Shown here: positions 18,336 through 29,457 of the stretch, piece after piece | How positions within the stretch are numbered: the stretch's first letter is position 1 | Layout: every line of letters begins with the position of its first letter | From: an uncultured Clostridia bacterium | GTDB lineage: Bacteria; Bacillota; Clostridia; Oscillospirales; Acutalibacteraceae | Assembly (NCBI GenBank): GCA_904420155.1 | Contig: CAJFUH010000114.1 | Coordinates: 1-37,365, forward strand | Length of the DNA stretch: 37,365 bases | Reading direction: 5' to 3' | Notes under the pieces: generated by a model | Seen by the model: only the letters and a program-made list of their open reading frames with translations | Databases searched by the model: none | Told to the model about the DNA's origin: nothing | Position numbers and translations under genes: made by a program

Positions 18336-19184
18336 TTATTTATGTTGTATTTTGGCAGCGGTAATGGTATTCTTCATCAGCATAGCGATGGTCATGGGGC
18401 CGACTCCTCCGGGAACGGGAGTAATATAAGAAGCGATAGGTTCCACTTGGGCAAAATCCACATCGCCGCAGAGTTTTCCATTCTCATCCCTGTCCATGCC
18501 CACATCGATGACCACTGCGCCGGGTTTTACCATATCCGCCTTCACAAATTTGGGAATCCCTACGGCGGCCACTAAGATATCAGCGCTGCGGCATATCTCC
18601 GACAGATTTTTGGTTTTGCTGTGGCAGATGGTGACCGTTCCATTTTGATGCAGCAGCAACATGGCCATGGGCTTACCCACAATATTACTGCGTCCAATCA
18701 CGACGCAGTGCCTGCCGCTTACTTCTATGTTGGCGGAGTGAAGCAATTCCATAACGCCGGCGGGCGTACAAGGGAGAAAATGAAAATCGCCGATCATAAT
18801 CCTGCCCACATTTTCAGCATGGAAAGCGTCGACATCCTTGATGGGATCAATGGCTTTGATAACCGCTTTCTCGTCCAGATGTTTGGGCAAAGGCAACTGT
18901 ACCAAAATACCGTTGATTTCTTTTTTATGATTGAGATTCTCTACTAAATTTAACAGCTCTTCCTGTGTAGTTTCTGCGCGCAAAGCATATTCTTCGGAGT
19001 GAATCCCAATCTCCGCACACGCTTTTTTCTTATTGTTGACATAGACACGGGAAGCGGGATCATCGCCCACAATCACCACCGCCAAACCGGGATGAATCCC
19101 CTGTTCTTTTAGCTGTGCAACCTCCTGGGCCGCCTGTGCACGCACCTGCGCGGAAACTGCTTTGCCATCTATGATTGTTGCCAT
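18336..19184 (-). CDS. folD: Bifunctional methylenetetrahydrofolate dehydrogenase/cyclohydrolase
   Basis: [81 protein letters not shown]. Confidence 0.97.
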   Translation of the reverse strand: MATIIDGKAVSAQVRAQAAQEVAQLKEQGIHPGLAVVIVGDDPASRVYVNNKKKACAEIGIHSEEYALRAETTQEELLNLVENLNHKKEINGILVQLPLPKHLDEKAVIKAIDPIKDVDAFHAENVGRIMIGDFHFLPCTPAGVMELLHSANIEVSGRHCVVIGRSNIVGKPMAMLLLHQNGTVTICHSKTKNLSEICRSADILVAAVGIPKFVKADMVKPGAVVIDVGMDRDENGKLCGDVDFAQVEPIASYITPVPGGVGPMTIAMLMKNTITAAKIQHK

Positions 19185-19201
19185 ATTGAAAACCTGCCTT
19201 T

Positions 19202-20125
19202 CTAATCGTCTAAAGTATCAGAAGAACCATTGGACTTTTGGTTGTTGTCTGGGGCTGTCTCCGACAATGAAACATTCCCCGTAGGGGTAGCCCCCGCTAT
19301 CTTTGCCGCCTTTTGCTGTTCTACCCATAGACTTCTCCGTTTGCGGAAAAAGATCAAGAAGAAAATGCCCACCAAAGCGGTAGCTAACGCTAATATTTGA
19401 GAAACTCGAAGATTTAAAAAATAGAGGCTGTCTGTACGCAAACCCTCTACAACAAAACGTTCGGCTCCATACCACACCAAATACAACAAAAAGATTTGCC
19501 CGTCATACCGGCGCTTCTTACTGGCGAGATGAAGCACAAGAACGCCCAAAAGGCACCAAAGGGATTCATATAGGAAGCAAGGGTGTACCCCAACACCGCC
19601 GGTACCTTCGCTGACCATTCTCCAGGGCAGGTCAGTGGCAACGCCGTAAGCCTCTTGGTTGACAAAATTGCCCCACCGTCCGATGCCCTGGCCGATGAGG
19701 AATCCTATCACGACCAGATCCAACACGGCAAGGATATTCTGCTTATGGTGTTTGATGACCGGCAGGCCGCCCAAAAGAGCGCCGATGATCCCTCCATAAA
19801 TAGCAAGCCCGCCTTCTTTGAGGTTGAAGATACTCAAGGGATTGCTTAAATAATGAGAGAAATCATAAAAAATCACGTAATAAAGACGGGCGCCGATGAT
19901 ACCGGTAATAAAGCCAACGATAACAGCGTCGATCAGCTTATCCGGATTGATTCCAAAACGCTTACAATTCTTAAAAGCGTAGAGTAAAGCTAACAGCGCC
20001 CCCGCCGCGATGATGATACCATACCAGCGGATTTCAAAACTGCCAATAGAAAAGGCCACTGGATTGATATCAAAGGTTGCCCATGTCCCTAACCCGGGAA
20101 AGGTAATATGATAGGTTGATTCCAT
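19202..20125 (-). CDS. lgt: Prolipoprotein diacylglyceryl transferase
   Basis: [65 protein letters not shown]. Confidence 0.96.
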   Translation of the reverse strand: MESTYHITFPGLGTWATFDINPVAFSIGSFEIRWYGIIIAAGALLALLYAFKNCKRFGINPDKLIDAVIVGFITGIIGARLYYVIFYDFSHYLSNPLSIFNLKEGGLAIYGGIIGALLGGLPVIKHHKQNILAVLDLVVIGFLIGQGIGRWGNFVNQEAYGVATDLPWRMVSEGTGGVGVHPCFLYESLWCLLGVLVLHLASKKRRYDGQIFLLYLVWYGAERFVVEGLRTDSLYFLNLRVSQILALATALVGIFFLIFFRKRRSLWVEQQKAAKIAGATPTGNVSLSETAPDNNQKSNGSSDTLDD

Positions 20126-20248
20126 GTGGATTGAAAAGCCTCCTTATGTACGGAAAGATTCCAGATTGATCCTCTGGTTATCTTTCCCAATAACTGCTGA
20201 AAAAGGTCAAAACTCCCCTGCCTTCCCACAAAAAGGGGATCTTTTCAT

Positions 20249-21523
20249 TTATTCCATGGGGGAAACCACGGACAGAGCGGAACGGGAGCAATCAAGCTGA
20301 TGACGAAGCCTCTCGTGGACTTGTTCTAACGTAGCCTGCGCAATACAGTCGATATAATGAAATACTTCCTGATCGGCAAAGCTTAGATTGATCATCACAG
20401 TGCCAATTGCCTCCGTACTGTTAAAAATAGATAAGTTACGCCCATAAACAGCCCGGCGGGCCCTCTCGAAGGTTTCCTCAGAGATACCCTCCCGATGGAG
20501 CTTGTCTACGGCATTCCGGATCATCTGGGCCGTTTTATCAGGATCACGGGATTCCCCGGTAAAGATAACCGATGCGTATCCGGGGCCTTCAAAATACTCA
20601 TATCCGAAAGAGGAATTGATCAGTTGTGCATCCATCAATTCGCGATACAGAGGGCTGGACTTGGAAGCGAGGGCCTCTAAGATAATATCGGTCAACGCCA
20701 GCTCCTGGGCGGTAGCGCGCTGTTTTCCTGCGGTTTCTTTAAAACCTAATTGGAATAAAGGGACGGCGATCGGAAATTTTTGTTCTACGCGCTCTTTTAC
20801 AATGGTATCCGGCTCTTCCGGGAAAAAGGTTTCCACCTTTTGTTCTTTGGAAGGCTTGAGCAGCCGGTCGGCCAAACCGACGACCTGTTCCACAGTCACA
20901 TTGCCCGCCACGCATAATGCCATATTATGCAGATTATAAAAGCTGTTATAACAAGTGTACAATTTTTCCGCAGTGATCTCCGCAATGGATTCCACCGTAC
21001 CGGCAATATCTATTTTTACTGGGTGATTGTGATAGAGCGCTCCCAACAAATTGAACATAACCCTCCAGTTGGGATCGTCGTCATACATACGGATTTCCTG
21101 GCCGATGATCCCCTGCTCCTTTTGTACTGTCTGCGCGGTAAAGTAAGGAGACTGCACGAAATCCAGAAGGATTTCCAAACTTTCCTCCACTTTTTCGGTG
21201 CAGGAAAACAAGTAACAGGTGGTATCGAAGGAGGTAAACGCATTGGCGGAAGCGCCTGTTTTGGCGTAACGGGCAAATGCGTCCCCATCTTCGCTTTCAA
21301 ATAATTTGTGTTCCAAGTAATGGGCAATACCGTCGGGCACCTTGACAGGTTCCTGCCCTTCTACTTGGAAAGAAGTATTGATGGAACCATATTTGGTGCC
21401 AAAAATAGCGTAGGTGGAATGATATCCCGGTTTGGGATATACATAGATCCGCAGTCCAGAAGGATGATGGATGAGGTAATATTGCTCTCCCAGACGTTCG
21501 CTTTTTTTCTCTATCATGTTCAT
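20249..21523 (-). CDS. M16 peptidase, catalytic member (YmfH-like)
   Basis: HYLEH (HxxEH) zinc motif and downstream Glu region; ATGA overlap with upstream paralogue. Confidence 0.88.
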   Translation of the reverse strand: MNMIEKKSERLGEQYYLIHHPSGLRIYVYPKPGYHSTYAIFGTKYGSINTSFQVEGQEPVKVPDGIAHYLEHKLFESEDGDAFARYAKTGASANAFTSFDTTCYLFSCTEKVEESLEILLDFVQSPYFTAQTVQKEQGIIGQEIRMYDDDPNWRVMFNLLGALYHNHPVKIDIAGTVESIAEITAEKLYTCYNSFYNLHNMALCVAGNVTVEQVVGLADRLLKPSKEQKVETFFPEEPDTIVKERVEQKFPIAVPLFQLGFKETAGKQRATAQELALTDIILEALASKSSPLYRELMDAQLINSSFGYEYFEGPGYASVIFTGESRDPDKTAQMIRNAVDKLHREGISEETFERARRAVYGRNLSIFNSTEAIGTVMINLSFADQEVFHYIDCIAQATLEQVHERLRHQLDCSRSALSVVSPME

Positions 21524-22824
21524 GCCTGCTCCTCCTTACCTGTGAGCGTATACACCGTGTCCAACGTCACCCGTTTTGCGGCGTCGATGAGTTGCTGCCG
21601 GGTAATATGGCCGGCCTGCTCCGCACTTTCTTCCGGGCTGCACAGTTTGCCCTCCAAAGTTTGGCAAAGGTACCAATATTCCAAACCGCCCAAATAATCC
21701 GCCACACTGCGGAAACCATTGGCCACGCTCAGTTTTGCAGAATCGATTTCGCTGTCCTCCAACTGTCCCTGCTGAATCTGTTCTAGCTGGTGTAGAATTT
21801 CTTTGCGGGCCTTTTCCATATTCTGCTGCTCCACACCGCTTTCCACCAAGAGAATGCCTTTGTTGCGGTCATAGCGGGAAGAACAATAGTAGCATAAGCT
21901 CATTTTTTCCCGGACGTTCAGGAAAAGCTTGGAATGGGGCGTGCCTCCGAATACAGCGCTCATCAGGCGGGCAGCCATCACAGATTCATCCGGGCAAGCG
22001 GTTCCCGCACGGAAGCCCAACACCAGTTTTGCCTGGGCTACCTCCATGGAATCATTATATTCCCGAACCTCTTTGGCAGAGCGCACCACCTTGGTGGAGC
22101 AATCGGCGACTTGTCCCCGTTCAATCTTAGAAAACGCCTGTTCAAATACCTGCCTGGCCTGTTGGGGATCGGAATTCCCCAACATCATACATTCAATACG
22201 GGCGGTACGCAGGGCTGTCTGCCAAGCCTCATAAATCTGCTGGGCGGTGAGCTGTTCCACTTCCTCCCGTTTGCCGTACACGTTTACGCCGAATGCCTCT
22301 TCCCGGCACATCAATTCTTCACAACGCATTTTAGCAAAGGCCCGCTTGTCATTGTATTCCGCATCGATCCGCTCTATCAGCTGGCGTTTTTCCTGGGCGA
22401 TATCCTGCTCCCGGAAAACACCGTTTTCTAAAGCCGGATCGAACAGCACGCTGCACAACAGGGAAGTGAGTTCCTTGGAAACGCTTTGATGGTCCAGCGC
22501 ATAGCGGTCGTCAATCCCCACCGCGGAAAGGCACAACATTTGGACTTCTCCCACCTTATGCACGTCGGCATAGAGGGAAGCGCCGTAAAGTTCGCTTAAT
22601 TTTCGATTGAGCGCCGTAAAATCGGGATATTCCCGGCAGGAACGGCACAAAAGATAAGGAAGAATGGCATAAGCCGCCGCGGTCTCCCGAGAGAGGGGAA
22701 GCATAAGCGCTGCGGTAATCCTCCCTGTTTTGAAACGGGAATCTGGAACACTGCTAAAATAGACGCCATCACAAATTTTTTGTCTGTTTATTGCTGTCAT
22801 ATATTTCTCAACTCCAATCACCAT
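21520..22824 (-). CDS. M16 family protein lacking HxxEH (YmfF-like partner)
   Basis: M16-like LxxLYGAsL..., MSAVFGGTPHSKLFLNVREKMSLCYYCSSRYD; no HxxEH. Confidence 0.85.
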   Translation of the reverse strand: MVIGVEKYMTAINRQKICDGVYFSSVPDSRFKTGRITAALMLPLSRETAAAYAILPYLLCRSCREYPDFTALNRKLSELYGASLYADVHKVGEVQMLCLSAVGIDDRYALDHQSVSKELTSLLCSVLFDPALENGVFREQDIAQEKRQLIERIDAEYNDKRAFAKMRCEELMCREEAFGVNVYGKREEVEQLTAQQIYEAWQTALRTARIECMMLGNSDPQQARQVFEQAFSKIERGQVADCSTKVVRSAKEVREYNDSMEVAQAKLVLGFRAGTACPDESVMAARLMSAVFGGTPHSKLFLNVREKMSLCYYCSSRYDRNKGILLVESGVEQQNMEKARKEILHQLEQIQQGQLEDSEIDSAKLSVANGFRSVADYLGGLEYWYLCQTLEGKLCSPEESAEQAGHITRQQLIDAAKRVTLDTVYTLTGKEEQA

Positions 22825-22939
22825 ATTTTATCCATTTTGGCTTTTATTATAACATGGTTTTTTCTGGATTACTAGAGAGGAGGAGGGAAAGCCCTGGGAA
22901 ACAAGGAAAAGAAAACCTTTTATCCATAGATAGGATATT

Positions 22940-22980
22940 AAAAAAGCCGATGCAGCAAAATATGCTGCATCGGCTTTTTT
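22940..22980. terminator. Strong bidirectional terminator
   Basis: aaaaaagccgatgcagca/aaata/tgctgcatcggctttttt. Confidence 0.85.
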
Positions 22981-22999
22981 ATAAATTTTTTATTGCCAA

Positions 23000-23344
23000 T
23001 TACGGACTTTTTCGGACGAACTCCGTCTCATTGAGAAAGAAGCGATCCCCCTCAAACCGATACTCGTAAGTTTTTTCTTCGATGGTTCCCAACATAGAGA
23101 TACGGATCGTCATCTGACCATCATGAATCTCATAAGTGCCATCGAAAGAAGCGATCCCAATGGTAATTAATTTCAAGTTGGTGTCGTCTAAAAATTCGTA
23201 TTCGGTTAAATCATAAGTATCCTTCCAAACACCCAACAGGGGATTTTCCGGGGTAGGAGAGGCGTGTTCTTTACAGCCGGTCAGGCCGCTTAATATCACG
23301 ATGACAACCAGCAAAAGCGCCGCTTTCCGGATGATCCTTTTCAC
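23000..23344 (-). CDS. Small lipoprotein
   Basis: Signal peptide with lipobox LTGC; beta-rich domain NPLLGVWKDTYDLTEYEF. Confidence 0.75.
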   Translation of the reverse strand: MKRIIRKAALLLVVIVILSGLTGCKEHASPTPENPLLGVWKDTYDLTEYEFLDDTNLKLITIGIASFDGTYEIHDGQMTIRISMLGTIEEKTYEYRFEGDRFFLNETEFVRKSP

Positions 23345-23504
23345 GCTTTGTCCTCCTTTGAATCTCTTATCTCATGCAAAAGAAGAAGGCCCAATATCAC
23401 AGGAAAACACCGAAAAAGGGCAAGTCATTCCTTTGCCTATCCGATATTTTACCATGATTACACGTGCTTCACAAGGACTAATTTCTTACAGTTTCGTAAG
23501 GCGT

Positions 23505-26500
23505 CTATTCGCCGGCTTTCATGGATTCTACCATGCTGATTTTTTTCAGTTTACGGTACATAACCAGGTTGACTAGCAAGGAAAATACAATCGTTAGAAG
23601 CGCGGACAGGAAATAGCTGAGGACGCTGATATTCCGGCCGAACATGACCATATCGATTTCCGCTGTCTTTACCACAAAGGCGTGCAAGGCGATTCCCAAA
23701 ACCAGTCCCACCGCAGCCCCGATCAAGGTTAAAATGGCTGTTTCACGGAAAATATAGGCCGATACCTCTTTATCATAGAACCCTAACACCTTGATGGTGG
23801 CAATTTCTTTCTGCCGCTCGGTAATGTTGATATTCGTGAGATTGTAAAGCACAATGAAAGCCAGCAGGCCGGCGCTGACAATCAGCACGATGACGATATA
23901 ATCCATATTTTTGATCACGTCGGAGAAGGATTCGCTTAAATCATTGGTAAACTGCGCTGCGCTGATATCATCGGAGGTCAACAGGGTGCTGGCGATTTCT
24001 TCCCTGTTCTCTTTGGAAGTATCCGGTACTTTGGCGATTACTTGGGTAAAATCTGGCTCGGCATGGTAAGAGGAACGATAGAGATCAGGGGACATATAGA
24101 CATAAGCATATACATAATTTTCTACAATGCCGCCCACCTTGCATTCCGCTTTTACGCCGTCAGCGTTTTGAATGGTGATGGTGGAGCCATTTTTGATGTG
24201 TAGGCTTTCCGCCATTTTTTCACTCACTAAGACGGAATCCTCAGTGAAAGGAATAGAGGCACCGCTCTTTCTGTCCCGGAACTTAATAAAATCAGGGAGG
24301 CGCTGGGAGGATTCCGGGACGTAAAGGTAGACGGAACTCTGTGTATCCCCGCTTTCGCTGGTGACGTCAGCCATTTCCTGATGGACCGACAGAGAATCGC
24401 TCACGACATCAGGATCATCCAGCACGGATCGAAGGATAGGATCACTGGACAGCTGTTCACTGTCTTTGACCCCTACGATCAAATTGTATTGGAACAAATC
24501 GTTAAATTGTTTATCTATGATATCAGAAATGGAGTCCCGCATGCCAAAACCTGTCAGCAGAAGAGCGGTGCATCCTGCGATGCCGATTACCGTCATGAAG
24601 AACCTCTTCTTATAACGGATCAGGTTACGGGCGGTCACCTTATGCGTAAAGCGCATCCGGGACCAGATGGGGGTGATGTGTTCCAGCAAAATACGCTTAC
24701 CGGCTTTGGGAGCACGGGGCAGCATCAGACGGGCGGGCGTTTCCATTAAAGTACTATAGCAGGCGAAGAAAGTGGCCAGCATGGTGCAGCAGATAGCGGC
24801 TAATGACGATACCAGCGCATAATCCACCTGGAAAGCTGTAATCAAAGGAGGCAGGTTGTACATAATAGCGTACGCCTTCCAAATGACGACAGGGAAAATT
24901 TGGAATCCTACCAGCAATCCAAAGACGCTGCCCGCAATGGTGGCGATGCCTGCATAGACAACATATTTCAAAGCGATAGCGCCTTTGCCGTATCCCAGGG
25001 CTTTGAGCGTTCCTATTTGCGTGCGTTCTTCTTCAATCATACGGGTCATGGTAGTGAGGGCCACCAGTGCCGCCACCAGGAAGAAAAAGACAGGGAACAC
25101 CTTGGCAATGGCCTCTACCTTTTGTGCATTGGAATCAAAACTGGCATAACTCACATTGGTATTGCGGTCCAGCACATACCATTCCGGAATGGTTAATTCA
25201 TCAATCTGTTGTTGAGCATCTCGGAGCTGTTCCTCCGCATCCCCCAGTTGGGTATCTGCTTCTTGTTTTCCGTCCTGATACTCTTTTTCCCCATCGGCAA
25301 GCTTTTGTTTGGCGGAATCCAGCTCCTCTTGCCCCTCTTCCAATTGCGTACGATTAGCGGATAATTGTTCTTTTGCCTCTTCCAACTGCTGTTTTCCCGC
25401 CTCATATTGGGCTTTGGAAGCGGCTAAAGTTTCTTTTCCCGCCTCCAGTTGCGCCTTGCCGTCGTCTAACTGGGCGCGAGTGGCATCCAACTGGGCGCGG
25501 GCGGCGGTGATTTGAGCCTCCCCTTCTTGCAGCTGCGTGCGGGAATTTTCCAGTTGCTGTTTTCCTGCTTCCAGTTGCCGCCTTCCCGCATCCAGTTCCT
25601 GACGTTTTGTTTCCAGCTCCTGTTCCGCTTGCAGGAAAAGGGCCTCCTTTTCCTGGTAAAGCGCAAGGTTTTCCTGGTAAAGCGCTTCTTTCTGCTTTAC
25701 TTGCTCTTCCAAAGCCCGGGCTTGCTCAGTCAACCCAGATTGGTAAAGCTGTTCGATCAGCTTTTTGGCTTCTTCTATTTGTTGCGACGCGCTGTCCAAC
25801 TGCTGCTTAAACGCCTCCAGTTGGCCCCGGTTGTCCTCTAACTCCTGTTTCCCCTGCTGCCACTGGTTTTCCCCTTGGAGCAGGAGGGACTCTTGAGCCG
25901 CCAACGCGGATTCTCCCTCTTCCAATTGCTGGCGGGCAACAGAAAGTTCCGATTCTTTCTGCTGTAGGGCGGTATTCCCCTCTTGCCATTGGGCTTCTCC
26001 CAGAGCCAGTTCTTTTTCATTCTCCTGGATCGTCCGTTCCGCGGCTTCGATTTGCTGTTGTGCAGGAAGCAATTCTTGCTCTTTTTCCTGGACAGTCTGT
26101 TCCCCTGCTGTCAGTTGCTCAAAACCATCCTGCAATTCCTGCTCCGACTGTTCGATCTGGGCGCGCCCATCCTCCAATTCCTGTTGGGCGTCTTGCAGCT
26201 TCTGTTGGGTTTCCTCTTTGTTTTTATCGTATTCCTGCTGAGCGTCGTCCAGTTCGGCCTGGGCTTCGGATTTCACTTCGTCGTACCGGGCCACTGTCCG
26301 CACGCTGCCGAGATCTTCCAATTTTTCTTTCCAGGCATCGATACAATCTGTGTATGATTGGGAAAATGTATTCTCATCCTTGGCTTGTGCTACAGTTAGG
26401 AAAATATCGCTATATGCCTCCATACAAAAGCTTTTTTCATCTATATAGAGGATCAGGTCGATGGTACCGTCCCCTACCGTGGTCTGATCCCGTTCAATGG

Positions 26501-27077
26501 AGAAATAATAGGCGCTTTTTACATAACCTACCACAGTGAATTCGGTATCCGCTAAGGTATCGCTGAGATCATCCTTGTTCTCCGGGGAAATTCGTATGGT
26601 GCTGCCCAATTCCACAGGGCGGCTTCCTACCACGTCTTCCTCCAGCACGCACTCACCCGGTTTTTCGGGAAGGCGTCCTTCTGTGACGGTAACACGGTTT
26701 AAATAATCCGGATTATCGTCATTCAGATCCCCCACCGGAAGGCCGTGAATACGGGCTACGGAACTATCTTCTTCCTCAGTATTCACAAGGGCGTCGGTGG
26801 AATAGGCAGGCATGACGCCGGAGACCCCGTCCATATTGCGGATCTCCTTCACATCGTCGTCAGTCAGCCCCAAAGTGGACACCACACGGATATCCATCAT
26901 ATAGGTATCGTCATAATAGCGGTCAGCAGAAAGGCGCATATCTGGCGTAGTGGCCATTAATCCGGCAAAAAAACCTACTCCTAACGCCACAATGAAAAAG
27001 ATAGCTAAAAAGCGGCTGAAACTTTGTTTGATCTCCCGAAAGATAATTTTTCGATATGATTTTTTCAAGATTACCAC
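23505..27077 (-). CDS. FtsX-type ABC transporter permease with ~360-aa extracytoplasmic coiled coil
   Basis: N-terminal TM, MacB-like domain, heptad-rich region (about 25195-26285), then two FtsX-like TM blocks; ATPase gene immediately upstream. Confidence 0.88.
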   Translation of the reverse strand: MVILKKSYRKIIFREIKQSFSRFLAIFFIVALGVGFFAGLMATTPDMRLSADRYYDDTYMMDIRVVSTLGLTDDDVKEIRNMDGVSGVMPAYSTDALVNTEEEDSSVARIHGLPVGDLNDDNPDYLNRVTVTEGRLPEKPGECVLEEDVVGSRPVELGSTIRISPENKDDLSDTLADTEFTVVGYVKSAYYFSIERDQTTVGDGTIDLILYIDEKSFCMEAYSDIFLTVAQAKDENTFSQSYTDCIDAWKEKLEDLGSVRTVARYDEVKSEAQAELDDAQQEYDKNKEETQQKLQDAQQELEDGRAQIEQSEQELQDGFEQLTAGEQTVQEKEQELLPAQQQIEAAERTIQENEKELALGEAQWQEGNTALQQKESELSVARQQLEEGESALAAQESLLLQGENQWQQGKQELEDNRGQLEAFKQQLDSASQQIEEAKKLIEQLYQSGLTEQARALEEQVKQKEALYQENLALYQEKEALFLQAEQELETKRQELDAGRRQLEAGKQQLENSRTQLQEGEAQITAARAQLDATRAQLDDGKAQLEAGKETLAASKAQYEAGKQQLEEAKEQLSANRTQLEEGQEELDSAKQKLADGEKEYQDGKQEADTQLGDAEEQLRDAQQQIDELTIPEWYVLDRNTNVSYASFDSNAQKVEAIAKVFPVFFFLVAALVALTTMTRMIEEERTQIGTLKALGYGKGAIALKYVVYAGIATIAGSVFGLLVGFQIFPVVIWKAYAIMYNLPPLITAFQVDYALVSSLAAICCTMLATFFACYSTLMETPARLMLPRAPKAGKRILLEHITPIWSRMRFTHKVTARNLIRYKKRFFMTVIGIAGCTALLLTGFGMRDSISDIIDKQFNDLFQYNLIVGVKDSEQLSSDPILRSVLDDPDVVSDSLSVHQEMADVTSESGDTQSSVYLYVPESSQRLPDFIKFRDRKSGASIPFTEDSVLVSEKMAESLHIKNGSTITIQNADGVKAECKVGGIVENYVYAYVYMSPDLYRSSYHAEPDFTQVIAKVPDTSKENREEIASTLLTSDDISAAQFTNDLSESFSDVIKNMDYIVIVLIVSAGLLAFIVLYNLTNINITERQKEIATIKVLGFYDKEVSAYIFRETAILTLIGAAVGLVLGIALHAFVVKTAEIDMVMFGRNISVLSYFLSALLTIVFSLLVNLVMYRKLKKISMVESMKAGE

Positions 27078-27775
27078 TCAATCCTTTCCACAGGGGTCGG
27101 ATGTTCGTTGAGCTCTATTCCGTCCACACGGCCGTTTTTGATATGAATGACCCGATCCGCCATGGCTGTGATGGCTTGGTTATGGGTAATCACAATAACG
27201 GTACGCCCGGTTTGATGGCAGGTATCCTGAAGTAGTTTCAGGATATTCTTACCGGTGTTGTAGTCCAAAGCTCCGGTGGGCTCGTCACAAAGGAGGATTT
27301 TGGGATTTTTGGCCAAGGCGCGGGCGATGGCCACGCGCTGTTGTTCCCCGCCGGACAGCTGCGCGGGAAAATTTTTCATGCGGTCTTCCAGCCCTACTTG
27401 ACAGAGAGTTTCTTTTGCGGACAGAGGTTCCTTACAGATTTCCGAGGCCAGTTCCACATTTTCCAGGGCCGTCAGGTTCTGCACCAGATTATAAAATTGA
27501 AAGACAAAACCTACGTCATACCGCCGGTATTCAGTGAGCTGACGCTGGGTATATGCGCTGACTTCCTTTCCATCCAGCCAGATCTTCCCTTCATCGCAAG
27601 TATCCATACCGCCTAACATATTCAGGACAGTGGTTTTTCCGGCTCCACTTGGACCCACAATCACAGTAAATTCCCCTTTTTGAATGGAAAAACTGACATG
27701 ATCGGCGGCAACAATTTTTTGTTCCCCCATCGTATAATATTTGCATACAGAATCAAATACTACAAAATCTTGCAC
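27071..27775 (-). CDS. ABC transporter ATP-binding protein (MacB/LolD-like)
   Basis: [42 protein letters not shown]. Confidence 0.93.
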   Translation of the reverse strand: MQDFVVFDSVCKYYTMGEQKIVAADHVSFSIQKGEFTVIVGPSGAGKTTVLNMLGGMDTCDEGKIWLDGKEVSAYTQRQLTEYRRYDVGFVFQFYNLVQNLTALENVELASEICKEPLSAKETLCQVGLEDRMKNFPAQLSGGEQQRVAIARALAKNPKILLCDEPTGALDYNTGKNILKLLQDTCHQTGRTVIVITHNQAITAMADRVIHIKNGRVDGIELNEHPTPVERIEW

Positions 27776-27828
27776 GAGATCTCCCGCCTTTTCTTAAACT
27801 TGACAAAATAATTGCTACCTATTACACT

Positions 27829-27844
27829 TATTAATATATTAATA
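27829..27844. promoter_or_regulatory. 16-bp palindrome in the divergent ABC/MarR intergenic region
   Basis: tattaatatattaata; followed by direct repeat aattcatat (27847, 27862). Confidence 0.45.
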
Positions 27845-27931
27845 CCAATTCATATAATCCTAATTCATATTATATATGCGGGTTAGGGAAAGTCAATCAT
27901 TTTCATAGAATGTTAACGAAAGGATCATACA

Positions 27932-28396
27932 ATGGGAAAAAATCAAGGAGAACGGTGGTTCGTAGAATATGCCGCCCTATTTATCAAAGGGTATAACCTA
28001 TGCTGCCGCTGGGCCAGCACCAAGCATACCACTTATCCTAATATTCTACTGCTGATGGAATTATATGTGCGCGGGGGATGTGAAGCGGCGGAATTGGCGG
28101 ACCATCTGTATTTGCCCCGCCAGACTATGACTTACATGTTGGATTCTTTAGAGAAGGAAGGGAATATTTACCGAGAGAGCCATCCCACGGACCGGAGGAG
28201 GAAAATTATTCGCCTGACGGAAAGGGGAAAAGGCTTTACCAAGGGGATTATGGAGGAGCTGGGGACAGAATTCCTAGGGTTTACCCAAAATCTCCCCCAT
28301 GATAAAGAGATCCTTCTTTCAGCGGTGAAAGATTTTGTAAAAGAATTGGAAGAAAAGCTTGCTCTCCAGTCCGGAGGGGAAAAGGAAAGAGCGTGA
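27932..28396 (+). CDS. MarR-family transcriptional regulator
   Basis: LADHLYLPRQTMTYMLDSLEKEGNIYRESHPTDRRRKIIRLTERGKGF. Confidence 0.88.
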   Translation: MGKNQGERWFVEYAALFIKGYNLCCRWASTKHTTYPNILLLMELYVRGGCEAAELADHLYLPRQTMTYMLDSLEKEGNIYRESHPTDRRRKIIRLTERGKGFTKGIMEELGTEFLGFTQNLPHDKEILLSAVKDFVKELEEKLALQSGGEKERA

Positions 28397-28414
28397 CAAA
28401 AGGGGAAAGAAAAT

Positions 28415-29341
28415 TTGATGGAAAATTTTTGCACGTGGTTTTTGGGATTTGCTGGATATAGTTTTCTGGGGTGGCTTTGCGAATCCATTTATTGCTCGGT
28501 TCCGGCGAAACGGTTTATCAATCGAGGGTTTTTAAACGGACCTTTTTGCCCGGTTTATGGAATAGGGGCGCTGTTGGTTATTGGACTGCTGCACCCTATT
28601 GGAAAAAATATCATCCTTATCTTTTTGTGCGGGGCTTTAATCACCACGCTGCTGGAATATATCACCGGTTTCCTGCTTGAGAAGCTGTTTCACACGAAAT
28701 GGTGGGACTATTCTAAGAAAAAAATTCAACTTCACGGGAGAATCTGTCTGCAAAACTCCCTATTGTTTGGTCTGTTGTGCGTAGTCTTGATGGTAGTGAT
28801 ACACCCCCTGGGACAGGATTTGCTGTCCCAGATCCCAGATAGCGTGCAGTGTGTGATAGCAGGTATCCTTATGATTTATTTTGTAGCCGACACTGTGATA
28901 TCGATCCATACCATCCTGCAATTCAATGGAAAGCTCCGTCAACTCCACAGTTTATTGGATGAAATTGAAGAGAAAAGGCAAACCGTACGGGAGCGTCTGC
29001 AATATAAGGTAGGGCAGAAGCTCGATACCGATACGAGAGAAAGAATCGAGAAGTTAATCCAAAAAAAGAAAGAGCTGGAAAAAAATACAAAGTTACTACA
29101 GCGCCGCTTGATTTCCGCATTCCCAACCATGCGTCCGTTACGGCACACAGAACAGTTTTTGCGTATTAAAAGGGAAATAGAAAGACGGCGGGAATATAGA
29201 AGAAAAAATAAGGGCCTTTTCCTTAATCCGATCCATACGATCCGGTTACAGGATAGGTCCTTTTTGATAAAAATAATCCGTTTCAAATCACAAACGATTT
29301 CAAAAGTTATATCCTCTTCTGTCCTCTTCTTTCCAGTATAG
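28415..29341 (+). CDS. Putative ABC-transporter type IV / CmpB-like integral membrane protein
   Basis: GYSFLGWLCESIYCSVPAKRFINRGFLNGPFCPVYGIGAL...LEYITGFLLEKLFHTKWWDYS. Confidence 0.85.
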   Translation: MMENFCTWFLGFAGYSFLGWLCESIYCSVPAKRFINRGFLNGPFCPVYGIGALLVIGLLHPIGKNIILIFLCGALITTLLEYITGFLLEKLFHTKWWDYSKKKIQLHGRICLQNSLLFGLLCVVLMVVIHPLGQDLLSQIPDSVQCVIAGILMIYFVADTVISIHTILQFNGKLRQLHSLLDEIEEKRQTVRERLQYKVGQKLDTDTRERIEKLIQKKKELEKNTKLLQRRLISAFPTMRPLRHTEQFLRIKREIERRREYRRKNKGLFLNPIHTIRLQDRSFLIKIIRFKSQTISKVISSSVLFFPV

Positions 29342-29457
29342 TCTACCTTATATATCTGTTTATCACAACTCATTTTGAGTATTTTTAACACGAATAGAGT
29401 ATATTTTTCCGTTTTTTGAATTCTCTTTATACAATAAATAATTAGGAGTTGATTAAT

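Noticed and set aside
25512-26357. Several Leu/Phe-rich plus-strand ORFs and Arg/Trp-rich minus-strand ORFs
   Set aside because: Frame shadows of the coiled-coil heptad repeats in the permease gene.
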